Shown: in pieces, positions 1 to 7,324 of the stretch
How positions within the stretch are numbered: the stretch's first letter is position 1
Layout: the number at the start of each line of letters is the position of its first letter
From: a virus
Length of the DNA stretch: 54,233 nucleotides
Virus record (IMG/VR): IMGVR_UViG_3300048927_000792
Span: 1 to 54,233 of that record
Strand: one strand, 5' to 3'
Made by a program: the position numbers and the translations under genes
Notes under the pieces: model-generated
Told to the model about the DNA's origin: nothing
The model's input: the letters and a program-made list of their open reading frames with translations, nothing else
Database searches by the model: none

Positions 1-1251
1 CATGACGCCCGCGCTTTCCTGCATCGGGTTCCCGGTAGCCGGCACGAGGCCCGAGCCAAGGATGTTGAGGAGCTGCGGGAAATCTTCCGAAGTCAGGGCG
101 TCGCCGTCGCAGAACACCGCTGCGCGGAACAATACCGCCTGGAGCTGGCGGACATTGCCCGGCCAGTCGTAAGCGGCAAGCAGGGAGAGCGCGCCATCGG
201 TGATGCCCAACTCGCGCAGGCCCGGCTGCTCGCCGATGCGGGCGAGGAAAAAGCGGGCGAGCGCGGGAATATCGCCGATGCGTTCGCGCAGCGGCGGCAG
301 GCTGACTTTGGTCGGCGACAGGGCTTCCAGCAGTTCGGGCAGGAAATGGCCTTCACTGACGAGGTCCTGCAAAGGCAGGTTGCTGGCAGCGATCAGGCGG
401 GCATCGATGCGGAACGAATGGCGCGCACCGATCGGGCGCACGTCGCTCTTGCGGATCGATTCCAGCAGACGTTCCTGCACGGAAAGCGGCAGGCGGTCGA
501 TCTCGTCGAGCGCGAGCGTAGCGCCGTCGCAATGTTGGAGCGCGCCGATCTGCCGGTCGAAAGCACCGGGGAAGGCGCCTTTTTCGTGGCCGAACAGCGT
601 GGATTCGATGGAATTGGCCGGAAGCCCGCCGACATTGACGATCCGCAGCGGCGATTTCGCGCGCGGGCTGGCCGCGTGCATCGCCCGGATCAGCATCTCC
701 TTGCCCGAGCCGGTATCGCCTTCGATCAGCACGGGACCATGCCCGCGCGCGGCCTTGGCGGCGACGGCCAGCGCCTTGCGGAAGTTCGGTGCGGCCCCGA
801 TCATCGATTCGAAATCGGGGTTGGAGGGCATCTTCTCGGTGAGCGGCGCCAGTTCGTCGCGCGGGGCTTCGCGTGTGGTGGCGGAGCGCAGGGCGTGCAT
901 CAGCCGGTCCGGAGCGACCGGTTTCACCAGGTAGTCGGTCGCGCCCGCACGCATGGCCTCCACCGCGAGGAGCGGCGAAGTGCTGGCGGTGAGCATGAGG
1001 ATCGGCAAGGCCGGGCGGCGGGATTTCAGCTCGGCGATCAGCGCGCAGGCGTCGTCTCCGGGAACCCACTGGTCGAGGATGATCGCGGAAAGCTGCATGC
1101 CCTGCCGCGTGCCGAGCGTGGCGATCGCGGTCTCGGAATCGCGCGCGATGACCGTGCGCCAGCCTTCCCGCGCCGCCAGCGCGGAGACCAGGCGGCTCTG
1201 GGCCGGCTCGTCATCGATGAGCATGAGGAGGCGCTGTTCCTGGTCCGCCAT
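1..1251 (-). CDS. sigma-54-type response regulator (host gene, partial)
   Basis: NtrC-family response regulator, 417 residues visible; the C-terminus runs off the left edge. The ATG at 1251 opens a receiver domain with acidic pocket LIDDEP (11-16), phosphoacceptor Asp60 (IILDQW) and Lys110. An AAA+ domain follows with Walker A GDTGSGKE (178-185) and Walker B-like ALDEID. The sigma-54-contacting loop, normally GAFTGA, reads GAFPGA (225-230); its Thr is usually needed to remodel sigma-54 polymerase, so target or mechanism may differ. The gene is on the host side of the prophage and points away from it. Only the DNA-binding C-terminus is not visible. Confidence 0.9.
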   Translation of the reverse strand, partial: MADQEQRLLMLIDDEPAQSRLVSALAAREGWRTVIARDSETAIATLGTRQGMQLSAIILDQWVPGDDACALIAELKSRRPALPILMLTASTSPLLAVEAMRAGATDYLVKPVAPDRLMHALRSATTREAPRDELAPLTEKMPSNPDFESMIGAAPNFRKALAVAAKAARGHGPVLIEGDTGSGKEMLIRAMHAASPRAKSPLRIVNVGGLPANSIESTLFGHEKGAFPGAFDRQIGALQHCDGATLALDEIDRLPLSVQERLLESIRKSDVRPIGARHSFRIDARLIAASNLPLQDLVSEGHFLPELLEALSPTKVSLPPLRERIGDIPALARFFLARIGEQPGLRELGITDGALSLLAAYDWPGNVRQLQAVLFRAAVFCDGDALTSEDFPQLLNILGSGLVPATGNPMQESAGVM

Positions 1252-1438
1252 AATTCGCCCGCCCGTGTCGCCTCCTTGGTGTTGCCTAGCGCATGTAGAA
1301 GAAACCGGTAAAGACCGAATTAAGATTGATCCGCAGACTTCCGCCGATTTTGGGCCCTACGGTGGGAAAACCGAATCCAAAATCGTCAATAGCTTAGCGC
1401 ATCTTGGGAAAACCGGAAGAGATCTAGAAACGGCCCTT
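1252..1438. other. candidate left phage-host junction (attL region)
   Basis: Non-coding stretch between the host regulator and the first phage gene. It holds an imperfect direct repeat (tagcgcat...aaaccgg near 1288-1308 and 1395-1415), two copies of gggaaaaccg (1364-1373, 1406-1415) and a 9-bp inverted repeat cgattttgg/ccaaaatcg (1345-1353, 1377-1385). These could be integrase arm or core sites or the regulator's control region. The att core cannot be defined because the other junction is outside the window. Confidence 0.35.
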
Positions 1439-1726
1439 CGCGACCTCATCATCCCGGTCAAGGGCATCTACTTCGACCAGATCGTGGCAGGCACGAAGCC
1501 GCACGAGTTTCGCTTGCATACCCCGCATTGGGCCAAACGCCTCGAAGGCCGGACCTATCGCCACGTCGTGATGACGCGGGGCTATCCGAAGGGTGGTGGT
1601 GTGGAGGGCGTGACCCGCCTGACGCGCATGTGGCGCGGATACGACCTGCGCACCATCCAGCATGAGCACTTCGGCGCAGATCCGGTCGCCGTCTTCGCGA
1701 TCGATGTTTCGAAGGCGGCGGTATGA
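1439..1726 (+). CDS. ASCH-domain-like phage protein lacking a start codon
   Basis: About 95 residues beginning RDLIIPVKGIYFDQI and continuing with the ...GTKPHEFRL..., RLEGRTY and TRGYPKGGGVEG blocks typical of small ASCH-like phage proteins (putative RNA or nucleotide binding). No ATG, GTG or TTG exists in frame between the expected N-terminus and the candidate junction; the codon before RDL is CTT. Integration may have removed the start, which would lie beyond attP next to the integrase in the circular phage. An unusual start codon is the alternative. Its stop overlaps the next ATG. Confidence 0.6.
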   Translation, partial: RDLIIPVKGIYFDQIVAGTKPHEFRLHTPHWAKRLEGRTYRHVVMTRGYPKGGGVEGVTRLTRMWRGYDLRTIQHEHFGADPVAVFAIDVSKAAV

Positions 1727-1908
1727 AGCGGCCCTGCATCCACGGCGCGGAGTGCGACGGGACCGGCCTCGACTGCGGGCCTGATTTCAGCCGCAAGAAG
1801 CCGACGCCAAAGCCCGCTGCCGAACTCACCGAAATTCGCGCCCGAGCATGGGCCACCCGCCGCGCCAAGTATGGCGAGCGCGGCCATCATGGGAGCTATT
1901 CGCGATGA
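1723..1908 (+). CDS. small Cys-rich basic phage protein
   Basis: 61 residues with three Cys in the first 18 (PCIHGAECDGTGLDCG) and a basic tail (RAWATRRAKYGERGHH). ATGA overlap with the gene before and 4-nt overlap with the gene after indicate translational coupling. I do not recognise a function; the Cys cluster could bind a metal. Confidence 0.65.
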   Translation: MKRPCIHGAECDGTGLDCGPDFSRKKPTPKPAAELTEIRARAWATRRAKYGERGHHGSYSR

Positions 1909-2429
1909 CCATGCCTGAGACCACCCAGAGCGATCTTGTCGAGCGGCTGCGGGACTATGCGCCAAGCGATGGCATGTTCATTCGCTGCCATAACCGATCT
2001 ACGCGGCAGATGAACGCCGACATTCGCAAGGCGGCAGACGAGATCGAACGCCTCCGGGAGATCGAAAGCCAGATCGACGGCGGCCGCTTCGAGGAATGGC
2101 CCACCGAGACCTTCGTCGGCCAGCTCCGGATGCAGTCGCGCGACAACCTCGATCCCGAGTTCGGCCAGTTCATGGCAGCCACGGCGACGCATATGGGCAT
2201 CCTGAGCGGGCAGTTTGATGCGCAGCGGGAAATTGCCGAACGCGCGAAAGAGGATGCAGCCCGCCTGCGCGCCCACTGCGAGGCTATGGCGAGGGGATTG
2301 GAGGCTGCTGAGCGCCAGATCAGCGCCGCGTTCCGTATTGTCTACCCTGGCGACACGGCCCTGCTTGAAGGATCACTTGAGAACGTCCGGCAGCCTCTCT
2401 CCGCCTATCGGAAGGAGGGCCGCGCATGA
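1905..2429 (+). CDS. hypothetical helical phage protein
   Basis: 174 residues. The ATG at 1905 is chosen over an upstream one at 1848 because it makes an ATGA overlap with the preceding stop. The N-terminus (LVERLRDYAPSDG) and helical middle (ADEIERLREIES) resemble Ea22/Ead-type accessory phage proteins. The centre is charged and probably coiled coil. Part of a tightly overlapping plus-strand run across attP from the integrase. Function unknown. Confidence 0.7.
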   Translation: MTMPETTQSDLVERLRDYAPSDGMFIRCHNRSTRQMNADIRKAADEIERLREIESQIDGGRFEEWPTETFVGQLRMQSRDNLDPEFGQFMAATATHMGILSGQFDAQREIAERAKEDAARLRAHCEAMARGLEAAERQISAAFRIVYPGDTALLEGSLENVRQPLSAYRKEGRA

Positions 2430-2638
2430 TGCTCACCTTCATAAAGGGCGCGGCACTTCTCACGCTGATCATTGCGATGGGAGGCAGCATGGTTTTCCGG
2501 ATGGGGAATAGGTGGATCTGCAATGGCATGAGCCGTTTTGAGAGGGCTGCCTGGTGGCTCGGCACGATGTCATGGGCTGGCTTGGGCTTGGTCCTGTTTG
2601 CCTTCCTTTCGTACTCTCTAGGAGGATTGTTCCCATGA
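2426..2638 (+). CDS. small two-helix membrane protein
   Basis: 70 residues with two hydrophobic segments (about 4-23 and 44-66) joined by a short basic loop. ATGA overlaps on both sides. Unlikely to be the main holin because a LydA-like holin sits in the lysis cassette at 5254. Role unknown; inner-membrane location inferred. Confidence 0.65.
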   Translation: MMLTFIKGAALLTLIIAMGGSMVFRMGNRWICNGMSRFERAAWWLGTMSWAGLGLVLFAFLSYSLGGLFP

Positions 2639-3033
2639 CCCCTAACCCCAAGCAATCAGAGAGGCTTCTTGCGCTGGCGGCGCGTGTCGAAGCGGCGGAG
2701 GGGCCGGATCGGGAGTTGGATGCGGAGATCGGCGCAATGTTTTTTGTCGAGCCGAAGCGATCAAACGTCTATCGGCGTGGTCGCTATCCGTTGCAACTCC
2801 TGCGCGTAAAGGAGGTTTTCCCTCCGTATACGAAATCCCTCGACGCGGCGATGACGCTGATCCCGGCCCAATACCGCCTCGGGACTCTCATAGAGTTCGA
2901 CGGCGAAGGACGGTGGGCCGCGAAGCTGTTCAACCGTGGTAAGCCGGGCGGGCTTCCCGCTGCTGGTGGATCGTTGGCGGCACTTGCGCTCGTTGTCACT
3001 TGCCTTCGCGCCCGCGCAGGAGACGGAGTATGA
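2635..3033 (+). CDS. hypothetical phage protein (PDRELDAEI/YTKSLDAA family)
   Basis: 132 residues from the ATG at 2635, which overlaps the preceding TGA. An N-terminal helix with GPDRELDAEIGAMFF, then PPYTKSLDAAMTLIP, is a layout I know from many alphaproteobacterial phage hypothetical proteins of unassigned role. The C-terminus is hydrophobic (SLAALALVVTCLRAR). Confidence 0.75.
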   Translation: MTPNPKQSERLLALAARVEAAEGPDRELDAEIGAMFFVEPKRSNVYRRGRYPLQLLRVKEVFPPYTKSLDAAMTLIPAQYRLGTLIEFDGEGRWAAKLFNRGKPGGLPAAGGSLAALALVVTCLRARAGDGV

Positions 3034-3320
3034 GCCAATCCCCTGAGGCGGTGAAGGTGTGGTGGGAGGCTCGGCGCGCATGGCACAGTCGCCCACTCAC
3101 CCCCCATGAGAATGGCTCTGTCTCACTTGGCCACTCTGAGGCCGCCGCCTCCGTCATCGAAGCCGCTCTCCAGAAGGCAAGAGACGAGGAGATGGCGGCT
3201 GTTGTGGCTTGGTTGCGGAACGACGCCAGCACAGCATGGGGAGAGGCCTGCGACGGCATGGAGGAAATGTCGTGGTGCATCGATGCTATCGAGCGCGGCG
3301 AACACAGGAGGGAAGGGTGA
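3030..3320 (+). CDS. hypothetical helical phage protein
   Basis: 96 residues; ATG at 3030 overlaps the previous stop. Trp-rich N-terminus (VKVWWEARRAWH) and an Ala/Glu-rich helix (ALQKARDEEMAAVVAWL). No recognised domain; cotranscribed with its overlapping neighbours. Confidence 0.65.
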   Translation: MSQSPEAVKVWWEARRAWHSRPLTPHENGSVSLGHSEAAASVIEAALQKARDEEMAAVVAWLRNDASTAWGEACDGMEEMSWCIDAIERGEHRREG

Positions 3321-3535
3321 TGCTGAAATTTCATGAATTTATGGACAGACTGCGGTATTTCATCGGCAATTCACGCCTAAGTCTTGCGGCCTGGATCGCC
3401 GGGGACATGACGCTGGTGTGCAACCTCACCATTCGCAATGGTGGTATCGTAATAGACGAAGACGCAACAGCTCTATTTAAAGAAGTATTTGTGATCGGTG
3501 CTGACGGGCCTGGCCTCACTCTGGTAAGGAAATAA
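3320..3535 (+). CDS. hypothetical phage protein
   Basis: 71 residues, started at 3320 where TGATG overlaps the preceding stop. Compact alternating strands (CNLTIRNGGIVIDEDATALF) suggest a small globular domain. Slightly more AT-rich than its neighbours. Function not recognised. Confidence 0.6.
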   Translation: MLKFHEFMDRLRYFIGNSRLSLAAWIAGDMTLVCNLTIRNGGIVIDEDATALFKEVFVIGADGPGLTLVRK

Positions 3536-3540
3536 CGCTG

Positions 3541-3858
3541 ATGACCGATCTTCGCCAGAAGGTGGCTAGGGCTATATCAGACGCATCGGATCACTCTGGC
3601 GGCAATAGTCCGAAAATGTGGGAAGTTGCGAAATCGCTTCCCCTGCCCCTTTATATCGATGGCAAATTGGCCGAAGCCGACGCCGCGATAAAGGCCGTGC
3701 TGGAGGCGCTCAAGGAGCCGAGTGAGGCGATGGTTGAGGCATATAACCAACATGACCTTTCATTCGTCCTGAGTGGCTACCACGACTTTCTCCGGACCTT
3801 CACGCGCGACCATTACCTCTCGGCGCTGGCTGAGGAAGATGGTAAGCTGATCGAATGA
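3541..3858 (+). CDS. hypothetical phage protein with EPSEAMV motif
   Basis: 105 residues. An N-terminal helix (LRQKVARAISDA) and a C-terminal KEPSEAMVEAYNQHD block ending in ALAEED. The EPSEAMV block recurs in the minus-strand gene at 27966 and belongs to a frequent accessory family of sphingomonad and rhizobial phages. Function unknown. Confidence 0.75.
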   Translation: MTDLRQKVARAISDASDHSGGNSPKMWEVAKSLPLPLYIDGKLAEADAAIKAVLEALKEPSEAMVEAYNQHDLSFVLSGYHDFLRTFTRDHYLSALAEEDGKLIE

Positions 3859-4019
3859 CCGACCTATCCACCCTCCGCCAAGCTACCGAGGACGACGTAG
3901 AGCGCGCGCTCAAGGATGCGAACTTCACGGGGTGGCCGCATGACGAGTCGGCCCTGCTGGAGTTCTTCAACCGGATGCTCGACGTCCTGGCGGGCGAGGG
4001 CGCCGGGTCTGACGACTAG
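3855..4019 (+). CDS. small acidic phage protein
   Basis: 54 residues starting MTDLSTLRQATEDDVERAL and ending in a Gly/Asp tail. ATG at 3855 overlaps the preceding stop (ATGA). Last gene of the plus-strand left-end run; its stop meets the convergent gene at 4016 with a 4-nt overlap. Acidic and helical; function unknown. Confidence 0.6.
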   Translation: MTDLSTLRQATEDDVERALKDANFTGWPHDESALLEFFNRMLDVLAGEGAGSDD

Positions 4020-4216
4020 CCCGCGAAGTCCCGCCGCAGCACACCAAGCGACGCCCGCGCATAATCTTTCATGATACGCTGCCAGTAGGGCCCAGCGTCT
4101 TCCCACGGGCTCCAATCGGTATGGGTGTCTGCACTCTCCTGTGTGGACCACATGGCCTCCGCCATCTGCTCGACCAGCGATTCCTCATCGTTCGCTGTGC
4201 AGATACGGCAACTCAT
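4016..4216 (-). CDS. small phage protein, two-gene divergent operon
   Basis: 66 residues with a Cys pair CRIC, helix EQMAEAMW, a Trp-rich centre (TDWSPWEDAGPYWQRIMKDY) and basic end. The pattern is typical of small phage accessory proteins. Start overlaps the stop of the gene at 4213 (ATGA), so the two are co-translated from the promoter near 4393-4421. Confidence 0.65.
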   Translation of the reverse strand: MSCRICTANDEESLVEQMAEAMWSTQESADTHTDWSPWEDAGPYWQRIMKDYARASLGVLRRDFAG

Positions 4217-4371
4217 CGCCTGCGCCTTTCGTCCTCGATGCGCTTCCTCACCTCGGCGAACATCATCAGCGTAGGCGCGTCATTGACGCCACCGGCGCGG
4301 GCGGCCGTGCCGAGCAAGCGCTCGGCCACCTCGATCGGCAGGTTCACGGTTCTCTCCACGACAAACTCCAT
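4213..4371 (-). CDS. putative ribbon-helix-helix-like regulator
   Basis: 52 residues: ERTVNLPIEVAERLLGTAARAG followed by a helical, Arg-rich end (VRKRIEDERRRR). The strand-helix start is consistent with an RHH DNA-binding fold, but short and weakly supported. The ATG at 4371 is preferred to 4392 because a promoter-like -10 (TATAGC on the minus strand) ends at 4393, leaving a short leader for 4371 only. Confidence 0.5.
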   Translation of the reverse strand: MEFVVERTVNLPIEVAERLLGTAARAGGVNDAPTLMMFAEVRKRIEDERRRR

Positions 4372-4392
4372 ATGAGAACAGATAGTGAACAT

Positions 4393-4421
4393 GCTATAAG
4401 CCGGGAACGCTGATTCGTGAA
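4393..4421 (-). promoter_or_regulatory. promoter of the minus-strand pair at 4371
   Basis: On the minus strand, TTCACG (4421-4416), 17 bp, TATAGC (4398-4393). Four of six bases match consensus in each hexamer. Start near 4386, about 15 nt before the ATG at 4371. The 61-bp gap is shared with the divergent gene at 4433. Confidence 0.45.
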
Positions 4422-4432
4422 AGGGCCATCCC

Positions 4433-4663
4433 ATGGCAATCGACCAATTGACGCTTCCGCTCTCCGACGATGACCTCGTAAGGCTTGCTGAGCACCGGCA
4501 CAGGCAGGCAGATCGGGAAGGGGTAACGATCGACGATTACGTCCAGCTCGTGGACATATTCCCGGCGGTGCTCCAGCGGCTGCGGGAAAAGATGCAGCAG
4601 GCCGTCGAGGTCATCGAGATCCCACAGCTGCGCGACGCTGAGCTTGACCGCATCTGCTATTGA
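4433..4663 (+). CDS. hypothetical small acidic protein
   Basis: 76 residues: MAIDQLTLPLSDDDLVRLAEHRHR, then a predicted helical region. GAAAGG about 10 nt before the ATG serves as ribosome site. Divergent from the RHH-like gene at 4371 and convergent with the spanin gene, overlapping its stop by 7 nt. Function unknown. Confidence 0.55.
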   Translation: MAIDQLTLPLSDDDLVRLAEHRHRQADREGVTIDDYVQLVDIFPAVLQRLREKMQQAVEVIEIPQLRDAELDRICY

Positions 4664-4938
4664 GGTTTCCGCCCGGCGCGGGCCTCGGCATCATGGGCTC
4701 GGATCGCATCGACCTTCGCCGCGCACTTGTTGAACGCCTTGATGTAGATGCCCCTGCTCTCGATGATCGAGGCGACCGTCTCCTGCGGCACGTCCTGCAC
4801 GGTGCAGCGCTCCATCAGCCCGGCAGGGATGCCTTCATAGACAAGCGGCGGCGCCGAGGCGATCTCACCTTTGCTGTTCGAGCACCCGGCGCAGGTCAGC
4901 AGGCAGGCGGCGAGCCATGAGTTCGCGAACTTCCGCAT
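4657..4938 (-). CDS. Rz1-like outer-membrane spanin lipoprotein
   Basis: 93 residues from the ATG at 4938. The signal sequence MRKFANSWLAACLLTCAGC ends in a lipobox-like CAGC, so the mature lipoprotein would be anchored in the outer membrane. The gene starts inside the Rz gene in another frame and runs about 210 nt past it, the classical overlapping Rz/Rz1 layout. Longer than lambda Rz1, with a charged rather than Pro-rich C-terminus. Acts last in lysis by fusing the two membranes with Rz. Confidence 0.8.
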   Translation of the reverse strand: MRKFANSWLAACLLTCAGCSNSKGEIASAPPLVYEGIPAGLMERCTVQDVPQETVASIIESRGIYIKAFNKCAAKVDAIRAHDAEARAGRKPQ

Positions 4939-5257
4939 TGCTTTTCTCCAGTTCACGGATCTGGACGGCTGAGGCGACGCCCTGTTGTTCGATGAGAGCG
5001 AGCTTGTCTTGAAGGAGGATGGTGTTCTGCTGCTCAAGTGCCCGCAGGCGATCCTGCTCGGCGACGTGCGCGGACAAACCTTTGTTGGCGACGCCGAGGG
5101 CTGCGATCTGGTCGTCTTTCGTGGAAATCTGATCGTTCTGCCGCTGGATGTGTAGGTAACCCGCGATCGTTGCGCCGATGCCGCAGACGGCCAGCACGCC
5201 GACCATTGCGAACAGTTCGGACTTCCAGGGGGTCAGAAAGCTGATGAGCCATTTCAC
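4865..5257 (-). CDS. Rz-like inner-membrane spanin
   Basis: 130 residues: one N-terminal transmembrane helix (about 15-35), then a periplasmic coiled coil rich in Gln/Glu/Arg (QRQNDQISTKDDQ, LEQQNTILLQDKLALIEQQ). This is the i-spanin architecture. ATGA overlap with the holin stop. The Rz1 partner begins within this gene in another frame. Confidence 0.85.
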   Translation of the reverse strand: MKWLISFLTPWKSELFAMVGVLAVCGIGATIAGYLHIQRQNDQISTKDDQIAALGVANKGLSAHVAEQDRLRALEQQNTILLQDKLALIEQQGVASAVQIRELEKSNAEVRELMARRLPADLRRVLEQQR

Positions 5258-5619
5258 GGCCTGTCCTCCTCTTGAGCTTTGGCGGCTTCAACGCGAACAT
5301 CGGTATTGGCGCGCAGTTTGATGCCGAGTTTCTCGTAGGCGATGCGTTCGAGGAGCCGGATCGACGCGTTTGCGCCCAGCCATCCGAACACGCCGGTAGC
5401 GAATGCGGTCCAGAGCGGATCGACCTTCATGGCTTCACACAGCAGCGTGACCAGTACGCCGACAAAGCCGGACGAAGCCATGTTTAGGCTCACGCGCCAG
5501 AACACGATTTTGTTGCCCTTGTCGTTCTCCTGCATCACGTGGGCGAGGCCGCCGCCGATCGACGAGATCGCAAGGCCGATACCGACCTTGAGCCATAGAG
5601 ATAGGTCGAAGTGTTCCAT
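5254..5619 (-). CDS. LydA-like phage holin
   Basis: 121 residues with hydrophobic segments around 10-28, 45-65 and 70-90 and a charged C-terminal tail. The start MEHFDLSLWLKVGIGLAISS and the Gly-rich first helix resemble LydA-type class holins. Would form the inner-membrane lesion that releases the endolysin. Sits between endolysin and spanins. Confidence 0.8.
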   Translation of the reverse strand: MEHFDLSLWLKVGIGLAISSIGGGLAHVMQENDKGNKIVFWRVSLNMASSGFVGVLVTLLCEAMKVDPLWTAFATGVFGWLGANASIRLLERIAYEKLGIKLRANTDVRVEAAKAQEEDRP

Positions 5620-5635
5620 GTGCCCCCGATGTAGC

Positions 5636-6229
5636 TCAGCGAGCCCATTCGCCGGTCTTGCCGTGCAGCCAGGTTAGGAACTGGCCGACGGTTTTACCCT
5701 TGAGAATCGAAGGGTTCGCATTCGTCGCCGCAATTCCGGCAATTTGGTCTGCCCGGTCGTTCACGTCAGCAGCGATCACCTTGGCCGCCGTGCCCGCGCC
5801 GAAGAAGTGCGCGGCATAGAGCGACGCCTTGTTGATCGGGATGCCCTTAGCCGTCAGGATCGCGACGTTCTTCTCGGTGAAGGTCTTGGCGCGCGCGGTC
5901 TGCTCGCTCTCCGGCGGGGTGAGGCCACCGAACGCCTTGCTCGCATCCGCGCCCCACTTGCCGCCTTCGCCGATCCAGGTCGACTTGATGAACTGGTAGA
6001 GGCCGGATGCGCTGGAGGTGCTCGCCTTGATGTACGGGCGATTATTGCTCTCGATCTTTGAGAGCATGGGCCAGTAGTCTTCGGGGATGCTGGTGGTCGC
6101 GGACATGCGCGGTGCTCCGAAAGCGTCGAGGAGGTTGTCGAGGGCAAGGATGTTGCCCGGATCGTCGAACAGGCCGGGAGGCGAAACGGAGCGGACGGCA
6201 TCAAAGACGGCCTTGCGGGGATCGGACAC
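5636..6229 (-). CDS. lytic transglycosylase endolysin
   Basis: 197 residues. After about 45 linker residues comes a lysozyme-like transglycosylase fold with catalytic Glu60 in KIESNNRP and the SASGLYQFIKSTW block (73-85). Cleaves peptidoglycan between MurNAc and GlcNAc. No signal peptide or SAR segment, so release should depend on the holin. The C-terminal VGQFLTWLHGKTGEW is often seen in this phage family. Confidence 0.88.
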   Translation of the reverse strand: MSDPRKAVFDAVRSVSPPGLFDDPGNILALDNLLDAFGAPRMSATTSIPEDYWPMLSKIESNNRPYIKASTSSASGLYQFIKSTWIGEGGKWGADASKAFGGLTPPESEQTARAKTFTEKNVAILTAKGIPINKASLYAAHFFGAGTAAKVIAADVNDRADQIAGIAATNANPSILKGKTVGQFLTWLHGKTGEWAR

Positions 6230-6234
6230 CGTGT

Positions 6235-6525
6235 TCAGGCCTCGGTCTGTGCGTCGACCATCGACTGCACCCGCGCCACTTCGCCCTCGAAGTAGTTCGT
6301 CACGTTGCGCATGGTGGTGACGACCGCCGATGCCTGGCTGAACGGCGTGCCGAGCGAGTTGTCGGACGCGATCTGCGGGAGCAGGGCGGTGATGTCGTCG
6401 GCCAGGGTGGCGGCCTTGCCTGCCTTCAGGGCGGCGAGGATGGCCTGGAGCCCTTCGAGATTGGCGATGGCGATCTGGCGATCAAGGTCATTGCGCTGTG
6501 CCAGCAGTTCGGCGGCGGTTGGCAT
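6235..6525 (-). CDS. hypothetical helical phage protein
   Basis: 96 residues, almost all helical: ELLAQRNDLDRQIAIANLEGLQAILAALKAG followed by a softer C-terminus. 5 bp from the endolysin start, so cotranscribed with lysis genes. Possibly a virion or lysis accessory; no family recognised. Confidence 0.7.
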   Translation of the reverse strand: MPTAAELLAQRNDLDRQIAIANLEGLQAILAALKAGKAATLADDITALLPQIASDNSLGTPFSQASAVVTTMRNVTNYFEGEVARVQSMVDAQTEA

Positions 6526-6528
6526 CGG

Positions 6529-6768
6529 TCAGGCTCCTTCGGGAGGATAGAGCAGGTCGATCACCCGCTTGTTGATGGAGGAAAGCTGACCTGCGAGGGT
6601 CGCGACGGTGCATTCAAGCTGGGCGATCCGGGATGCGAGGGGCGGCTCAAGCTCGCCTTCACCCGCAGCAGTGGTCGCCAAGCTCTTGATGATGGCCAGA
6701 TCGCACGAGACAGTGGAGAGCGCGCACGATGCCGCAGTGACATCGGTCGAAATCTGGGGGAGGCTCAT
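6529..6768 (-). CDS. hypothetical small phage protein
   Basis: 79 residues with two Cys in the first third and a helical C-terminus (RIAQLECTVATLAGQLSSIN). Spaced 3 bp from both neighbours, so part of the unit starting at 7269. Function unknown. Confidence 0.65.
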   Translation of the reverse strand: MSLPQISTDVTAASCALSTVSCDLAIIKSLATTAAGEGELEPPLASRIAQLECTVATLAGQLSSINKRVIDLLYPPEGA

Positions 6769-6771
6769 GGG

Positions 6772-7269
6772 TCAGGCTCCTTCGGCCGGCAGCGGCATGG
6801 GGATGGGCGGGGCGATCGGCGCGTCATCCGCCTCCACGCCGTCCAGCTCGTCGAGTGTGTCGGCGATGTTGATCGGCATCACGCCGCCGAGGAGGTTGAC
6901 GAACAATCGCGACTTACACCCCGGAACGGCGTCCCCTTTCACCTCACGGCGCCCGGAGATCAGCGAGCGCGAGAAGAACATGCGCCCTTCGTTGTAGGGG
7001 ACGCCGAAGATCGGGGCGCCATTGTCCGCGGTGGCGATAATAGCCCCCTCGATATGGCGGACCTCGATCGCGTTCACGATCGCCATGCTGTCGATGACGT
7101 TCTTCTTCACGAACCCGTATTGGTCTGAGAGCTGATCGAGCTGTTGCCCGAAGCCCATGTCGTAGACCACAGCGCACGGGTTCTCGCCGTCACACGGCTT
7201 GATGACAGCGATGATGCATCCGGCGGGGATCTCAAGCCGCTCACCGGCGGCCGTCTTGAGGTGCAGCAT
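6772..7269 (-). CDS. hypothetical protein, first gene of the lysis unit
   Basis: 165 residues, beta-rich with KTAAGERLEIPAGCIIAVIKP at the start and a Pro-rich end (APPIPMPLPAEGA). Preceded by AAGGAG and by late promoter copy 1, so it opens the late unit ending in the spanins. Not recognised; a small capsid- or tail-associated protein would fit the context. Confidence 0.65.
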   Translation of the reverse strand: MLHLKTAAGERLEIPAGCIIAVIKPCDGENPCAVVYDMGFGQQLDQLSDQYGFVKKNVIDSMAIVNAIEVRHIEGAIIATADNGAPIFGVPYNEGRMFFSRSLISGRREVKGDAVPGCKSRLFVNLLGGVMPINIADTLDELDGVEADDAPIAPPIPMPLPAEGA

Positions 7270-7287
7270 GAAAACTCCTTCCGCTCG

Positions 7288-7324
7288 AGCATGCCGGGGG
7301 AAGGGCGGTCAAATTACCGCCGTC
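7288..7324 (-). promoter_or_regulatory. late promoter copy 1 (lysis unit)
   Basis: Minus strand: GACGGCGGTAAT (7324-7313), 19 bp, CATGCT (7293-7288). Expected start near 7281 gives a 12-nt leader holding AAGGAG before the ATG at 7269. Member of the RAYGGCGGTAAW family. Confidence 0.75.

Noticed and set aside
4016-4371. Toxin-antitoxin pair
   Set aside because: Small overlapping genes with an RHH-like member look similar, but the partner matches a common phage accessory pattern, not a toxin family.
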